DNA of 64,000 nt, from contig OY987266.1 in the NCBI GenBank assembly GCA_963920665.1, positions 19,642,248 through 19,706,247 on the forward strand. Direction: 5' to 3'. This document shows positions 1 to 11,394 of this stretch, piece by piece. The notes under the pieces are model-generated. The model saw nothing but the letters and a program-made list of their open reading frames with translations, did no database searches and had not been told where the DNA came from. Numbering within the stretch: position 1 is the stretch's first letter; each line of letters begins with the position of its first letter. Source of the DNA: Straminergon stramineum (Eukaryota; Streptophyta; Bryopsida; Hypnales; Calliergonaceae). A program made the position numbers and the translations under genes.

Positions 1-407
1 TGCGGGTCTTGGGCGACCACGGGTTTGGGTCCCACTGTCCAGAAACTACCATTCAGGAAAAATTAGAGTTTCTAGAAGGAGACCTCAGGTGCAGGGCGAC
101 CGCGGGTACAGGGGGCAACTGCATATAGGGTGACCACAGGTCATTTCCTGGGCGACCGCGGGTAATGGGGCGACCGCAGGTACAGGGGGCGGTTGCATAT
201 AGGGCAACCACAGATCATTTCCTGGGCAACCACGGGTAATGGGGCGACCGTGGGTACAGGGGGCAGCTGCATATAGGGCGACCACAGGTCATTTCTTGGG
301 CGACCGCAGGTAATGGGGCGACCGCGAGTCTCAGATTCCGAAAGGTCTTCCAGTTCATGACGATGGGGGTGGCTGCGTATGGGGCGACCGCGGGTCAGGG
401 GCGCCAA
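1..407 (-). repeat. GC-rich ACCCGCGGTCGCC repeat block with a 74-bp tandem array
   Basis: The core GGCGACCGCGGGT recurs many times. Between 97 and 318 it is organised in three imperfect tandem units of exactly 74 bp: the first core cytosines lie at 97, 171, 245 and 319, and each unit holds three cores. The sense motif ACCCGCGGTCGCC reads on the minus strand, the same relation seen between this motif and gene C, so an associated gene may lie to the left of the window. All minus-strand frames stay open here only because the repeat contains no stops; I do not call a protein. Confidence 0.85.
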
Positions 408-589
408 AAAACATGAGTTTGAGTTTCCCCCCTAACAAATTGGAGGGAAGGTGTTCAAACTTTTCAAGTACCGCTCCCCCCTTTTCTGAGGATTAACTCC
501 AGAAAATCCTAGGATTGAGGCATTCAAGACTAAGTGATCAAAAGTTAATTAAGTAATAAAGAAAGAGAATTGGTTGAGGAAGTGGAGAT

Positions 590-1290
590 TTGGAAAAGGC
601 CTTCTTCCTAACATTTTATTTCTTCTTCATCCATCCATGTGGTCATGTAAAATTCAACGTAACCATTTCCTACTTTAATTTTTGGAGGGAGTACATTAAA
701 AGGAGACCTTTCCTTGTGGGGGGAAACGATGTACAAATAAAATACTGAAACCGTGGGATGCATCAAGAGAAATCTTTTTATCTACATCAAAAGTGGTTTT
801 AAAAAATGGAAACCTGGGAAAGCTCTTCCCCTTGACATTTTCTTTTTCCTCATGCTCATGTAAAATTCAACATAACCATTTCCTATTTTAATTTTTGGAG
901 GGAGTACATTAAAAGGAGACCTTCTCTTTGGGGGAAATGATGTACAAAAAAAATACTAACACCGTGAGATGCATGAAGAAAAAATCTTTTGATCTCCATA
1001 AGAAGTGGTTTTTAAAAATGGAGACTTAGGGAAGCTCTTCTCCTTCACAATTTTTTTTCTTCATGCTCATGTAAAATTCAACATGACCATTTCCTATTTT
1101 AATTTTTGGAGGGAGTACATTAAAAGGAGACCTTCCCTTTGGGGGGAAATGATGTACAAAAAAAATATTAACACCGTGAGATGCATGAAGAAAAAATCTT
1201 TTGATCTCCATAAGAAGTGGTTTTTAAAAATGGAGACTTGGGGAAGCCCTTCTCCTCATCATTTCATTTTCCATCCTCCAACATAGGAAT
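590..1290. repeat. 212-bp tandem repeat array, about 3.3 copies
   Basis: A long unit containing CATGTAAAATTCAAC, a 'ggagggagtacattaaaagg' stretch and 'gatgtacaaa' recurs with anchors at about 644, 857 and 1068, a period of 211-213 bp. A partial fourth copy ends near 1290. Copies 2 and 3 are the most alike, suggesting recent duplication. Short open frames inside it are by-products of the repeat. Confidence 0.85.
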
Positions 1291-1299
1291 TTCAATATA

Positions 1300-1790
1300 G
1301 TCCTCCCCTTAATACATCAAGGGGATTTAAAACACATTTGAAGGGGTGAATGAATATTGACTTTATTGAAGATTAAAAAGTTCGGAAATGACACCTTCAA
1401 TGGTTTATATCTTACAAGTGCAAGGTTTAGGAGTTCAAACTTTTTTATGACATATAATGAAAAGCAAATCACATGTGTTTATCATTTTATCCACCCTAAT
1501 AAATAGAAGTACATTACTTTTGGAGTGGCATACATGGAGAAGGTCCATGGTTTTTCTATAGGGTTTAGGGTATAGGGTTAGGGTTTAGGGTTTGGAAAAC
1601 CCTCTTCAATTTGTCTAATTAGTCTTACTATAATTCTATATTTATAGACTGATTTTGTAGTATTAACTAGCTACCAACATTGAAGAACATGTCAGTTGTA
1701 GTCCATAGAAGACGCAATTAAGTCTGACTTCATTAGTGTTGGAGATGGCTCACATCTTCTACTACGTTGGTTTCTGGACTGGCGTGACTT
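1300..1790. other. Intergenic stretch with telomere-like repeats at 1561-1594
   Basis: Positions 1561-1594 hold about five head-to-tail degenerate copies of the plant telomere unit TTTAGGG (GGGTTTAGGG, then TATAGGG, TTAGGG, TTTAGGG). The array is short and degenerate and looks interstitial. No gene is seen in the rest of the stretch. Confidence 0.6.
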
Positions 1791-1794
1791 TAAG

Positions 1795-1922
1795 ATAGAG
1801 GCGACCGTAGGTGGAGGCGACTTCAGGTCCTGGTGGTTGTGGAGCACAGTTTGGTGGAATGGGGTGCGACTGCGGGTGGGGGGCGAGTTCAGGTCCTGGG
1901 CGACTACGGGTGGGGGCATGCC
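1795..1922 (-). repeat. Second ACCCGCGGTCGCC-type block
   Basis: Five degenerate GGCGACYNCGGGT cores (for example GGCGACCGTAGGT and GGGCGACTACGGGT) are separated by 'ggtcctgg' spacers. The orientation matches the 1-407 block. No gene was recognised on the minus strand between this block and position 420. Confidence 0.7.
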
Positions 1923-2029
1923 TTCCAATCCAAAGAAGTTTTAATAAGTATAACGAGTTCAACTTTTAACATCCAAGAACAAGTCACTTCTTTAGGACCT
2001 TAGGGTCTTCAAGGCATCTTTGGGTGATG

Positions 2030-2143
2030 CATAGAAGTTATTGGCTTCCTGGAAGTCATTGTACTTGTGGAGGTCTCGGGTTCGATCCCCAATGAGATCA
2101 ATTTGGTTTGGTTCTTGTAGCCAATTGACAAAGAAAAAAAAAA
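2030..2143 (+). mobile_element. SINE-like or tRNA-pseudogene-like unit
   Basis: GGTTCGATCCCC at 2079-2090 is a good match to the RNA polymerase III B box (T-loop GGTTCGANNCC). A weak A-box candidate, TGGCTTCCTGG, lies about 37 bp upstream, and an A-rich tail occupies 2129-2143. Order and spacing fit a tRNA-derived SINE. The A box is poor and no cloverleaf can be drawn, so this is tentative. Confidence 0.4.
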
Positions 2144-2397
2144 GACGTCAAGCTAATTCCCTGTAGTATGTGGGAGGGAAGGTGATTTGATTCTCAAGGT
2201 CTAGGAGATGGTCCATGAGAGTTATAAGAAATCAGTATTGAATTTCGGACGGAAATGTATGTGGTGCAACCTTGCACCTCATACATCTCCGTTCTAAATT
2301 CAATACTGACCGTCTCAACCCTCATAGTACATCTCCGAAATCTTGGGAATCAAATGATGTTTCCTGCTCACCTATCGGAGTGACCGAACTTGACGTT
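2144..2397. repeat. 254-bp palindrome (foldback or candidate hairpin RNA)
   Basis: Two arms of about 126 bp meet at a 2-nt loop (2270-2271) between GGTGCAA and TTGCACC. The inner 40 bp of each arm are strongly complementary; the outer parts match at roughly two thirds of positions without a net indel. It could be a MITE, a MIRNA-like hairpin or a small inverted duplication. No target-site duplication was identified. Confidence 0.75.
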
Positions 2398-2399
2398 TT

Positions 2400-3400
2400 G
2401 TCTCTTTGGAGAGAGATTATTTTTTGTATACAAAAGTTGAAGTAAACCTTGGATAGCTTTTACAAGAATATATTGAATGTCCTCTATAGAATACTTAGCC
2501 AAAGAAATCGTACATTGTATAAGGATTTGCATGTGACGGTTCTTCATCTTTAAAGGATCAGGTGGCTAATTTTGAGTCCATAAATGATAGAAACTCTCTA
2601 CACAGGATAGAAGAGCATCTCTTCATCTTGTAAATTTTGTAGTGTAAGAAGGGGTGGTCCTCCTTGGAAAGTTTACTTTCGAAGACCGCATCTATAATTT
2701 GTAACTTAACAATTTACAACGTCTAAGAAAGGTGATTTCGAAGGTGTCTCACTTGTCCATTTAGAAATTTCTTGTATCTTATGGGTGACCAATTTTGAAG
2801 GATTGGCATGCAAAAAAAAGAAATGATAGCATTCAAACACCCTTGATGGTTTGAACAATGTCTTCATCAAGGAAAACAATCTTTTGACTTGATGTGCATA
2901 TGCTTCATTTGTTGTTCATTTCAATGTGCTCTGCAACATGTATGTTTGCATTTATGACCTCTTCCACTCCAAAAGGGTTTAGGGTTGTGTAAAAAAGCCG
3001 AATTCATGTTCATTGTAGAGCAAACTTGAAGAAATTAGAAAAAGACTTTGGACACTTCTAAAGTAACCTCTATAATATTATTATGCAATGGTAGAATGTA
3101 AGTATTTCAAGTTCTCCCTTTTTGTTTCAATAGAAGTCAATCATGTCCCGTACTTTTATATTTCTAATTCCCTTTTTCCGTTTTGGCCCATTCCTTTTTT
3201 TTCTTTGTGAACATTGTAGACATATATTTGGAACCATAAAGAAACAACTCAAAATCTAATTCCACATTCTAGACCATGTCATAGTGGTCTTATGATTTTA
3301 TTTGAAAGCAAGTGAAATAGAAGTGGGAAGTTGTAATGCCAATATTTCTACCCCATATCAAAGTTTCTTTTAGCTATTATATATGATGGTCCATCCTTTT
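2400..3400. other. Intergenic, nothing recognised
   Basis: AT-rich sequence without a credible coding frame, RNA gene or repeat that I can identify. Confidence 0.5.
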
Positions 3401-3404
3401 TGGA

Positions 3405-3435
3405 CCCGCAGTCGCCCAGCCTCGCGGTCGCCATT
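3405..3435 (+). promoter_or_regulatory. ACCCGCAGTCGCC motif pair upstream of gene A
   Basis: GACCCGCAGTCGCCC followed by a partial CTCGCGGTCGCC, about 150 bp before the gene A start and in sense orientation. After it comes a leader (about 3440-3485, containing ATCCACCTTGAAGTGG) that is similar to the leader of gene B (about 5765-5800, ATCCACCTGGAAGTGG). A and B therefore share motif plus leader. A role as promoter or 5' leader is inferred from position only. Confidence 0.5.
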
Positions 3436-3578
3436 CTTGGTCTTGCACATTGGCTTTCATCCACCTTGAAGTGGTTGAATGCGTGCTCGTGGGCCAAGGT
3501 GATTTCAAAAGGGGAAGTTTTTGCCCATTTTTCTCTCCAAGTTCAAGTCAAGAACGCCTCGTTTTTCAAAAGAGGACC

Positions 3579-5168
3579 ATGTCTACTTCAAAGGAAGGAA
3601 GTAGTACAGGTCGGATATTGGCTTGGGACAAGGACCTTGATAATCCTGCAGCATTTGTTGTAGATATAACTACCAAGGAGGTAATTGGGGGTGCCGAACC
3701 ATCCAAGACAAAGAAGTCCAAGACAACACACGATAAGGACCCTACCTATCCTCCAGCACGATATACGACCTATGTGCATGAGGCTTGTCTCCAATGGTAT
3801 GAGGAAAAAAGTGTACAATATTTGGAGAGGAAATACTTGAGAAATAAAGAGGCAGGCATCCAATCCTTGAAGGATGAGTTGGAGGAATTTATTACAAGGA
3901 AATGCAAGGAATCTTTGGACTATGCAGATGTGGATGAAGTGTATTTCAACCAATGGCAAACGTGGATTGGCAATTGCCTACAAACTGGTATATTCAACAC
4001 CAAGAAGTTGATGCTTGAGTTGCGACCTATAGTGCCTAGATTTGGAGAAACGAATAGGGCCTAGGAGTTCCGTGAGAAGATGGATTGGTCGCAAATTGCA
4101 GCAAAAAGATTGTCAAGGTTTGAAGCTAGGGGTATGGGGTGGCAAACGGATGCATTGAAGGCTGCATTTACAAGAGATAGTGGTTCATGTATCATGTGGG
4201 TCTACTCAGAGGCCAAGGTGGTTCCACTTACTAGATTTGACCGTCAAGGAGGATATGCAAAGGTGCGCAAGGTACGCATTGAAGGGATGTCCACGATCCC
4301 AGCACATGTACATTTTGTGGGGAAATTGTCAAAGCAAAGGAACAAACGCAATGCGAGGGTGGAACGGTCAGTGGAGGCTTTGGTATGCCCGTTGAATCAT
4401 CCGGCCATTATTAAATTCCTAGCTATCCATGACCAAACAATGGAAGCATACACTTTGTGGTGGAATGGTGGTAATTTCAAAGAGTTGCTTCATTTGAATG
4501 AGAAGGTGGTGCCGCATGCGGAATGGTATGAAATCAAGTTGGTCAAGCAACTTACAGGCCAACAACAAAAAGAAATTAGCCTCTTTCGAAGACACAAGGT
4601 GAAGTTGGCGTGGGCCCTGGTTTATGTGACAAGTCTCGTGCACAATGTAGGGGTGTTGCACAATGACTTGTCACCTGTTAACATATTGTTGCATTATCCC
4701 CCCTTCTTAGATGAAGAGATCAACATTGGGATTTGTGATTGGGGAATTGCAAGTCGTATTCAAGAAGGAGCTCCCTCGCATTTTGGATATGAAAAACAGG
4801 AAAAACTTGATGCTGAGAGGATGGGCCGTTGGTAGACAGCTCCAGAGTTGTTCTATTTCTTTGGGCCAGAGGGTTCAGATACGAGTCTAGATGTGATGAA
4901 AGCGACCTACAAATATTCGGTGAAGTCCGACTCTTATTCCATTGGAAAGTTGACCCAACGCATGAACATAGAACACATGGTTGAATACAACAAGGACTTA
5001 TTTAGAAATCATGAGTCATCAAGGTACTTTGCCATGAAGTTACGTGAACTAGTTGATGTTGATGTTAACAAAAGACCAACATGTGTGCAAGTGGTGGACC
5101 TCCTCATGGGTAAACCATGGTTCATGAAACCACCCGAATTCGTCTTTCCGAACTCTGTCCTCTCATAG
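3579..5168 (+). pseudogene. Gene A: protein-kinase-like protein with two in-frame TAG codons
   Basis: One frame runs from ATG 3579 for about 529 codons, broken only by TAG at 4062-4064 and 4833-4835. Residues 1-200 are an unrecognised, charged N-terminal region. The rest reads as a protein kinase domain: degenerate glycine loop RQGGYAKV (~217), HPAIIKFL, GGNFKELL, catalytic loop HNDLSPVNILL (~360, HRD changed to HND, Asp and Asn kept), ICDWG in place of DFG (~386), APE (~420), KSDSYSIG and RPT near the end. The beta-3 lysine is uncertain (FVGK). The second stop sits just before APE, in the activation segment, so a terminated product would lack the C-lobe. Both stops can be read as former CAG codons. 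It lies 880 bp ahead of gene B on the same strand. Closest kinase subfamily unknown; an active kinase is unlikely unless the stops are read through. Confidence 0.75.
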
Positions 5169-5424
5169 GATTTGATGAAATAGTTTTCTAGCGGGAATAG
5201 TAACGTTGGCCACCTTTTGTGCATCTCATTTTGGAAAAGCAATGCAAGTGTATAAACTATTTTTAATGTGAAGTGCATGTTTGGACCCAAAATATTGAGT
5301 ATTGTATATACACATCACCTACTTGCATGCATTTTGGTTTGAATATGAATTCTTTGCATGGTTCATTTGGGGGTAAGTCAATCTAATTGTTAAGGCAATC
5401 TAATTTCACTATTCAATGAAGGTA

Positions 5425-5760
5425 TGTGCCGTCGCGGTCGGGGGTTTGGGACCCGCAGTCGCCCCAGACCCACACGCGCCCCCAGTCGCGGTTGCGCCAG
5501 ACCCACATGCACCTCCAGTTGGGGTTCCCCTCACCCGCGGTCGCCCCAGACCCGTGGTCGCCCCAGATCCATAGTTGCCCCAGACCCGTAGTCGCCATCA
5601 CCCGCGGTCGTTGGCGGTGGTCTTGGACCCGCGGTCGCCTTCCCGACCCACACGCGCCCCCCCCCCTTGGACCCGCACGCGCCCCATCTCGAGCTGCACT
5701 CACCCTGAGGCGACTGCGGGTACAAAATCAAACCCTAAACCCGCAGTCTCCCATCTTTCC
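5425..5760 (+). repeat. ACCCGCGGTCGCC block upstream of gene B
   Basis: At least ten sense-oriented copies of GACCCGC(A/G)GTCGCC or the sister form ACCCGCACGCGCC, ending about 290 bp before the gene B start. Near 5710-5753 one inverted copy faces a direct copy, which could form a small hairpin. The gene A-like leader follows directly. Long open frames on both strands here are artefacts of GC-rich, stop-poor repeats. Confidence 0.8.
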
Positions 5761-6048
5761 CTTTTGCGCCTTGTCTTTTATCCACCTGGAAGTGGCTAAT
5801 TGCAGGCTTGAGAGGGAAAGTGGGTGTTGTGAGGAGGATATTCTATGTCTCCTCATGTCACTTTCATCCATTGATTGTAAATCACGCCGAATTGTTTGAA
5901 ACTTGATTGTGATTGTAAATGTTCATGTTGATGTATTTGTAAATGTGAATTACCACGAGGTAATAGATTTAAGTTTGTACAACAAGGTTTTAGGCTTGGT
6001 ATATTTGGCATAGTATCCGAGTAGAATTGATCGTATAGATTGAGCACT

Positions 6049-7511
6049 ATGGAGAATGAGCCCCCACCATTGACGCCTGCCACAATCAAACGCCGTACAC
6101 GACAAGAGATGAAGCTCATCCGCAACAAGGGTCGGAAACGGTCCGGTAAATTCACAAGAAGTGTGTGGCCATTTTGATCCATCCAAAGATTAAGGCATTT
6201 AAAGGTTGGAGAAATGAACCTGAGCATTGGAGTTACAAAACCGTTTGCAAATACGTGGATTGGTGCCACATCAGCAAATTATTTCCCTTGTGTCGGCACA
6301 AAGAACATCTGAAGCAAAACAAAGTAAATCTTGCATACTCGAAGGACGAGGGCTTCATACTTAGATGTTGTGAGGTGTGGAAGCACTTGTATTTGGAGGA
6401 CTCAACTTACCGAAACGACAATTTCTATTTCTTTCTTGTGAGAATGGTGTATGCTGAATATGTATTGAAGAAGGAGGTGGATTGGTCAACATTGAAGGAG
6501 GTCCCTATTGCGATCATTCCGGAGACTGCAAAAATTTTACCACCAAATGAACCTGTGGATGTAAAGAAGATGTTATCCAAGGTGAAGCGTGGGAAGTCAT
6601 TTGTTTGTGATGAAAGCGTGGTTTGGTCAAAGACTTCTAGCTCTGATCAACACACCCATGAATATGATGGATATTCTTTCCACAGCGATGAGGAGGAGGT
6701 TGCCATACAAGAATCTAGGCTGGCTGTGGATGTGGGAGTCGACCAAAGTGGACAATCAGCTCAAGAGCCCATCATAGTACAAGATACGGATGAAGAAGGC
6801 ATGGATGATGGGGTGGCTAGGAAAGTGGACCCCGTTTTGCGAGACGGTGACGGGAGTGGCTGAGGAAGCAATTCAGAAAATGAAGAGGCAATGTTGCTTG
6901 CCAAAATAGAAAGTGCAAAATTATTATTGCGTGCAAAGAACAAGCAATTGAAAACTTTGAAGGAGCAAGAAATGAATCCCACTTTCGTAGAGGTGTTGAA
7001 GCAACAGTTGAAGGCCATAACGAACATCATCGAAGAGAATGACAAGGGCTTCCATTCCTTCAAAAGAAATCGTGATTTTTATTTGAAGGAAATGAAGAGT
7101 GGGAAGGTGCATAAAATGGACCATTATTTGATATGGGAATCAAAACTTGAAACCCTTGTCCGCAAACGTCAGCAGGCACAGAATGAAAGGCGAAGCCTAG
7201 AACTTCAAATAATGGAGAAGAAAAAAGAATATTACGAGGCCGCCGTTCAGCACGTTCCAAAAGTAGAGCTTTTGGCTTCTTCCTCAACATATGGTAGTGT
7301 TGCTGGAGAAGTAGCATCGCTTGAGAAGTTGGTGAAGTTCCATGAGCAAAGATTACCATTGATGGTATCGGAGTTGAAAGCTTTGAGGGCAGAAAGTCGG
7401 GTTTTTTCGGATTGGTATAAGTGGAATAGAGCTAGCATAGGGAAGTCTAATGCAAAATTACAACAAATGGGTCCGGAGCCCATTTTGAAGGACTACCTCA
7501 ATAGAGAATAA
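6049..7511 (+). pseudogene. Gene B: KGW-domain coiled-coil protein, frameshifted
   Basis: ATG 6049 starts a basic N-terminus (MENEPPP, KRRTRQEMK) that is open to 6177. From about 6165 the frame shifts and continues to TGA 6861-6863, then in the same frame to TAA 7509-7511, about 487 codons in all. Residues ~40-140 form a domain shared with gene C: AFKGWRNEPEHW, YVDWCHISKLFPLCRH, then AEYVLKKEVDWSTLK. An acidic linker (QDTDEEGMDD) leads into a long coiled coil (~280-440) rich in Lys, Glu, Leu and Gln. The TGA can be read as a former CGA. No enzyme motif is visible. The shared domain looks like an undescribed protein family; function unknown. Gene B converges on gene C. Confidence 0.7.
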
Positions 7512-8902
7512 AATACCTAGGAATACAATGAGGATAAATACTTTCACCACGATTATTTTGTATTTTGCCTATCATGGTGTTATAAAGAAATGCAATGTTT
7601 TGAGATAAAACAATGTATATGGTGTCTTGAAGCAATGTCTGTACTAGAATAGTTAAATTGGTGTGGGCACACTAGTGGTGTGCATGGAAGGGAGAAAATG
7701 CCACTCCATTTTTGGATCTTACAACTTTTCTATATTGATGAATATGTCTTTCTCATGTTTTGGGAGAAGGTGATGGTATGATGAATGGAATGGGATTCTC
7801 GCTCATAATTACAATCGAATAGGAACATGGGATTGATGGGAAGTTCTTGATTCTTGACTGTAAAAGTTGACATAGTATTTTGTGAGAATGTCGTCGTGAA
7901 ATCTACAGTACAACTTGTATTAATGATTTTCATATGAATAGTGGAGAACGAAAAACCGATTATGCCCCAAATACCATATTAATTGAGGAAATTTATTGGG
8001 CTTATTTGTCTCGGGTGATTTGCTTCATTGTTCCTCCTTGTATATAGGATTTTTTAGAATTCTAGCTTTAGCGTAATTTGAAGAAAATTACAATGGATAT
8101 TGAGGAATTAGGTAGGTTTTATATGTAAGTTGGCCTACTCATGTTTTTTATGAATCAAAATTTTGACCTCCAAGGACAGGGTGAACCATTTGAAGGTATG
8201 GTAATGTGAAGTCAACAAGTCAACATCCACGAAAAGGGGCATGTTGTATTTGAACCCCTTTTATTCCTTCTTTGGCCAAGTATCTTGAAAGCTTAGAGGA
8301 AAAGCTTCCTATAATTAGAACCTCACGATTTTAAAGAATATGAAAGGAAATATCCAATTGGACAATGATGCTCCACTCTAGTGAGTAGTGACCTAGTTTT
8401 CTTCTCAATGCAAGTGAAATTAATTTGAAAAGTTAAACTTTAAGAGCTTTGTTGATTTGATTCATACAAACTATTTTTGGAAGAACTCGAAAAGATCATT
8501 CTTGATATGATTTCAGAAATTGGTACTTTGGTAGAGAGGAAAAAAAGGTAGTATTAAATAAATATCAATGCCATATGGAATTGCCATACATAGGTATGCT
8601 AGGAAGTCATAGAAGTGGAATGAAAGAAGCAAACCCTAAACCACTCCATCATACTTGCCAAAACAACTAGAAACATAGTGTAACTAAAACCTAACCCTTA
8701 CTTGTCATCTATTATGATGGGAGGTAAGGCTAAATTGCATGATTCCTATGAATGTCTAGTCAATTACATTTGGGTTGTTTTGAGAACCACTTCCTTCACC
8801 TTCTTCGTAGGTCGATGCTTCCCCAACCCCTAGCTTTTGCTTTGCACGGGTTCGTGAAGCTGGTCCGTCTGCCTTCAAAATTGATTGCAACACGTTGGAG
8901 TC
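7512..8902. other. Spacer between convergent genes B and C
   Basis: AT-rich, no credible coding frame or repeat recognised. It holds the 3' ends of both genes. Confidence 0.5.
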
Positions 8903-11245
8903 CTATAGAGCTTGGAGGGTCCTTGTTGTTTGCGGAGAATGTGCTTCCAACAAGTAGTCAAGTGCTTGACTTTGGTAATATGGTCCGTACGTAGAGTCCA
9001 GGTAAGCCATACTAGTCAAGTCTTCTAGGGAGGCACTATCATCTTGATTAGCCACCCTTCCTCCTTCTAAATTCCAACGGTGTCGTTGCGGATGAGGACC
9101 CCACTTGAAGGTTGAGGAGGTCTTGTCCCAATATCTACCAAGGCATTGGAAGAAGAATGCCCTCCTCCCTTCGTTTTGTGGCCCCTTTCCCATGAGCCTC
9201 GGTACAACTCTAGCAATTTTGTCTGGGTCTGTTTCCCAATTCAATTGCGAGCTAGAAGGTCCTTTTTCTTGATCATGTTGTCCTTCTCGCCAACTCCAAA
9301 CCAAATCTCGGCCCTACAAGGTTGTGTCAGCCGTAGTATCACGTATGTGTTCCCAAGAAGGAGGCATGTAGGTCGTCAAGTTGAACATGGTATACATGCG
9401 ATCATGGAATGGTGCTGAAAAAATCACACAACGTCGTCTAATCAAGCATTGCGTGATGAGACATTGGGGGTGGTATACATGTACACAAGATCCTAGTGCC
9501 CAACCCCCTTCAGGGCCAAATTGTTCAAGACATATGGGGCATTTGGTATGGTCCAAAACAAAAGGTGCAGGCTTGGGCCACAGTAGCATTCTTTTCTTCT
9601 CTTCTATGTGGCTAGACATTTGGTTTTGGTGGTCCCAACCATTTTTGCTCCAATCTATGACCTCCTTTTGTGGCAATTCCACCATGCACATGTTATTGGG
9701 AAACATGTCCTCCAACAATGCCCATGACGTCAGTCCATTCTCACGTTTAGGAGCATTTGCAACAAAGTTTCTAGAAACTTTCTCTAGCTCCTTCGCAACT
9801 TGTTGGGATCTATCCACGGAGAGAATGCAGGCAACCTTCCAATGGTAGTATGTGGTAGTCAACTCAGCCAACTTTCTTCGAAGCATCTTATTTTCTTCTT
9901 GAAGGCCATGGTCTTTCTCCAATTGAATAATTGATGGAACCACAGGAAACGAAAGAGAGTCTTGGGTCCCATTGAGGTCAATTGTGTCATTGGTAGTATA
10001 TCTTGTGACAATAGTAGGAAGTGTATTTGGAATGATGGGGGAGCGTCCAGTGCGCTTGGCAAGAGGAGAACACTGAAGGATATGGTTGGTAAGGTCCCCC
10101 ACAACCTTGTCCACATTTTGGAGGTTCTGCTCAACAAAGGCATCATCCATATCCGACAAAGTGAAAGTGTCATGGTCTTTCTCACGGAGGCGTTGCAGTT
10201 ATGTAGTTTGTTGAGAGATGAGTGTACTTTTTTGTTCACACTCACATCGCAATTTCCTCATTTCATTCTGTAGTGAAGAAATTTCAACATCTTTGGTCTT
10301 AAGGAGGTCCAGAGCTTTTGCCAAAGTCATAATGTCATGGCTTGAGCCCATTGTTGATGGAGAAATGGGAACACGGTTAGTTTCTTCCATAGCCGTGTCC
10401 TCATCGGGCCCAAAGTCGAAGACATCATTTGTGCGCTGTGTTGGCAACGATGGGTTAGGAACTATAGTTGGAATCGATGCGGATCCCACTCGTGTTGTTG
10501 AACGCCGTACTCTAGATGGTTGCCTTGGTCGTTGTCCCGTGGATGTCGCAGGTCCTTCTACAATTTCATTTTGAACCTCACTGAGGCAAACAGATTACTC
10601 CACGATTCGTATGACCCTATGGACGCGCGTACCATCAAAGTCATCATCTTCTTTAGACTCAGTGTCAACCTCAATGGCAGGAATTTGCGTTTTGTATGCA
10701 CTTCGAATAGGACCAAGTCCCCCCTCAGGAAAGGCTAGAACTCCTTTTGGGATGAAACCACTCTCTAGACGAGTGACATATGTACTTCCCTTGATTGTGC
10801 TCCAATCAACCTCTTTGTTTAGAGCGACCTCAGCATATGCTCCTCTAGCAAGGAAGAGGGGGACCTCGTTCCTATCTACAAAGGCGGTTTTGTAGAGGAC
10901 TTGCCACAATTCAATGCATCTTTGAAGGAATGCTGGATTCTCACAGTACTTCAAGTTGGCCTTATTGGTGTGCCAATTATAATGATGACGCCATAAAGGA
11001 AAGATCTTGCCGATGTGGCACCACTCGATGTAGTCTTCACAGGTTTGTATTGTCCAAGGCTCTGGTTCTTCATTCCAACCTTTAAAAGCAAGGTGGGCTT
11101 CACTATTGAGCACGTGCAATCGCTTCCGATGAATAGTGCCCCTACGCTTGCGATGTTTGTCTTTGGCAGCCTTCCATAATGCCCCGGCGGTCTATGCAAC
11201 AGTAGAGATAGGCAATGCCCTGGCATTGTTAACTCCAGTGGCCAT
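8903..11245 (-). pseudogene. Gene C: KGW-domain, coiled-coil and RING-like protein with four in-frame stops
   Basis: On the minus strand a single frame runs from ATG 11245 to 8903 (about 780 codons) with no frameshift, broken by TAG 11194-11192, TAA 10597-10595, TAA 10201-10199 and TAG 9316-9314. All four can be read as former CAG or CAA. Residues ~50-135 match the KGW domain of gene B (AFKGWNEEPEPW, YIEWCHIGKIFPLWRH, AEVALNKEVDWSTIK). A coiled-coil stretch follows (~290-330 and ~410-470), then a RING-H2-like finger at ~565-625: CPICLEQF, CVHVYHPQC, and a last pair reading CVIF where C-x2-C is expected, so the eighth ligand is lost. The ~135 residues after the finger are unrecognised. RING proteins commonly act as ubiquitin ligases; that role is only suggested here. 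It is divergent from gene D. Confidence 0.72.
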
Positions 11246-11394
11246 CAATGATTGTCGTGTCTAAGGCTCAAAAAACTCGTTTGGGAGTTTAGGTGGTCCA
11301 CAACTAGTAAGGTAAGAAGGGTGGATGCATGTAATAAACAGTAAATAGTCAAGGTTCACGCATGTAGCCACTAAAGGATACAAGACAAGAAGCC

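Noticed and set aside
85..407. Overlapping minus-strand frames of 66 and 88 codons in the first repeat block
   Set aside because: All frames of the stop-free GC repeat stay open; the products are repeat-encoded and unlike proteins.
1005..1286. 93-codon plus-strand frame
   Set aside because: Lies wholly in the 212-bp tandem array and repeats itself with it.
5413..5899. Long frames on both strands near 5.4-5.9 kb
   Set aside because: Compositional artefacts of the ACCCGCGGTCGCC block.
4062..10597. Stop codon reassignment or U-to-C editing to explain TAG/TAA/TGA at CAG/CAA/CGA sites
   Set aside because: The pattern looks like organellar U-to-C editing of some plants, but the window is nuclear, all three stop codons are involved and the intact methionine gamma-lyase uses TAG as a normal stop. 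Decay of methylated DNA is simpler.
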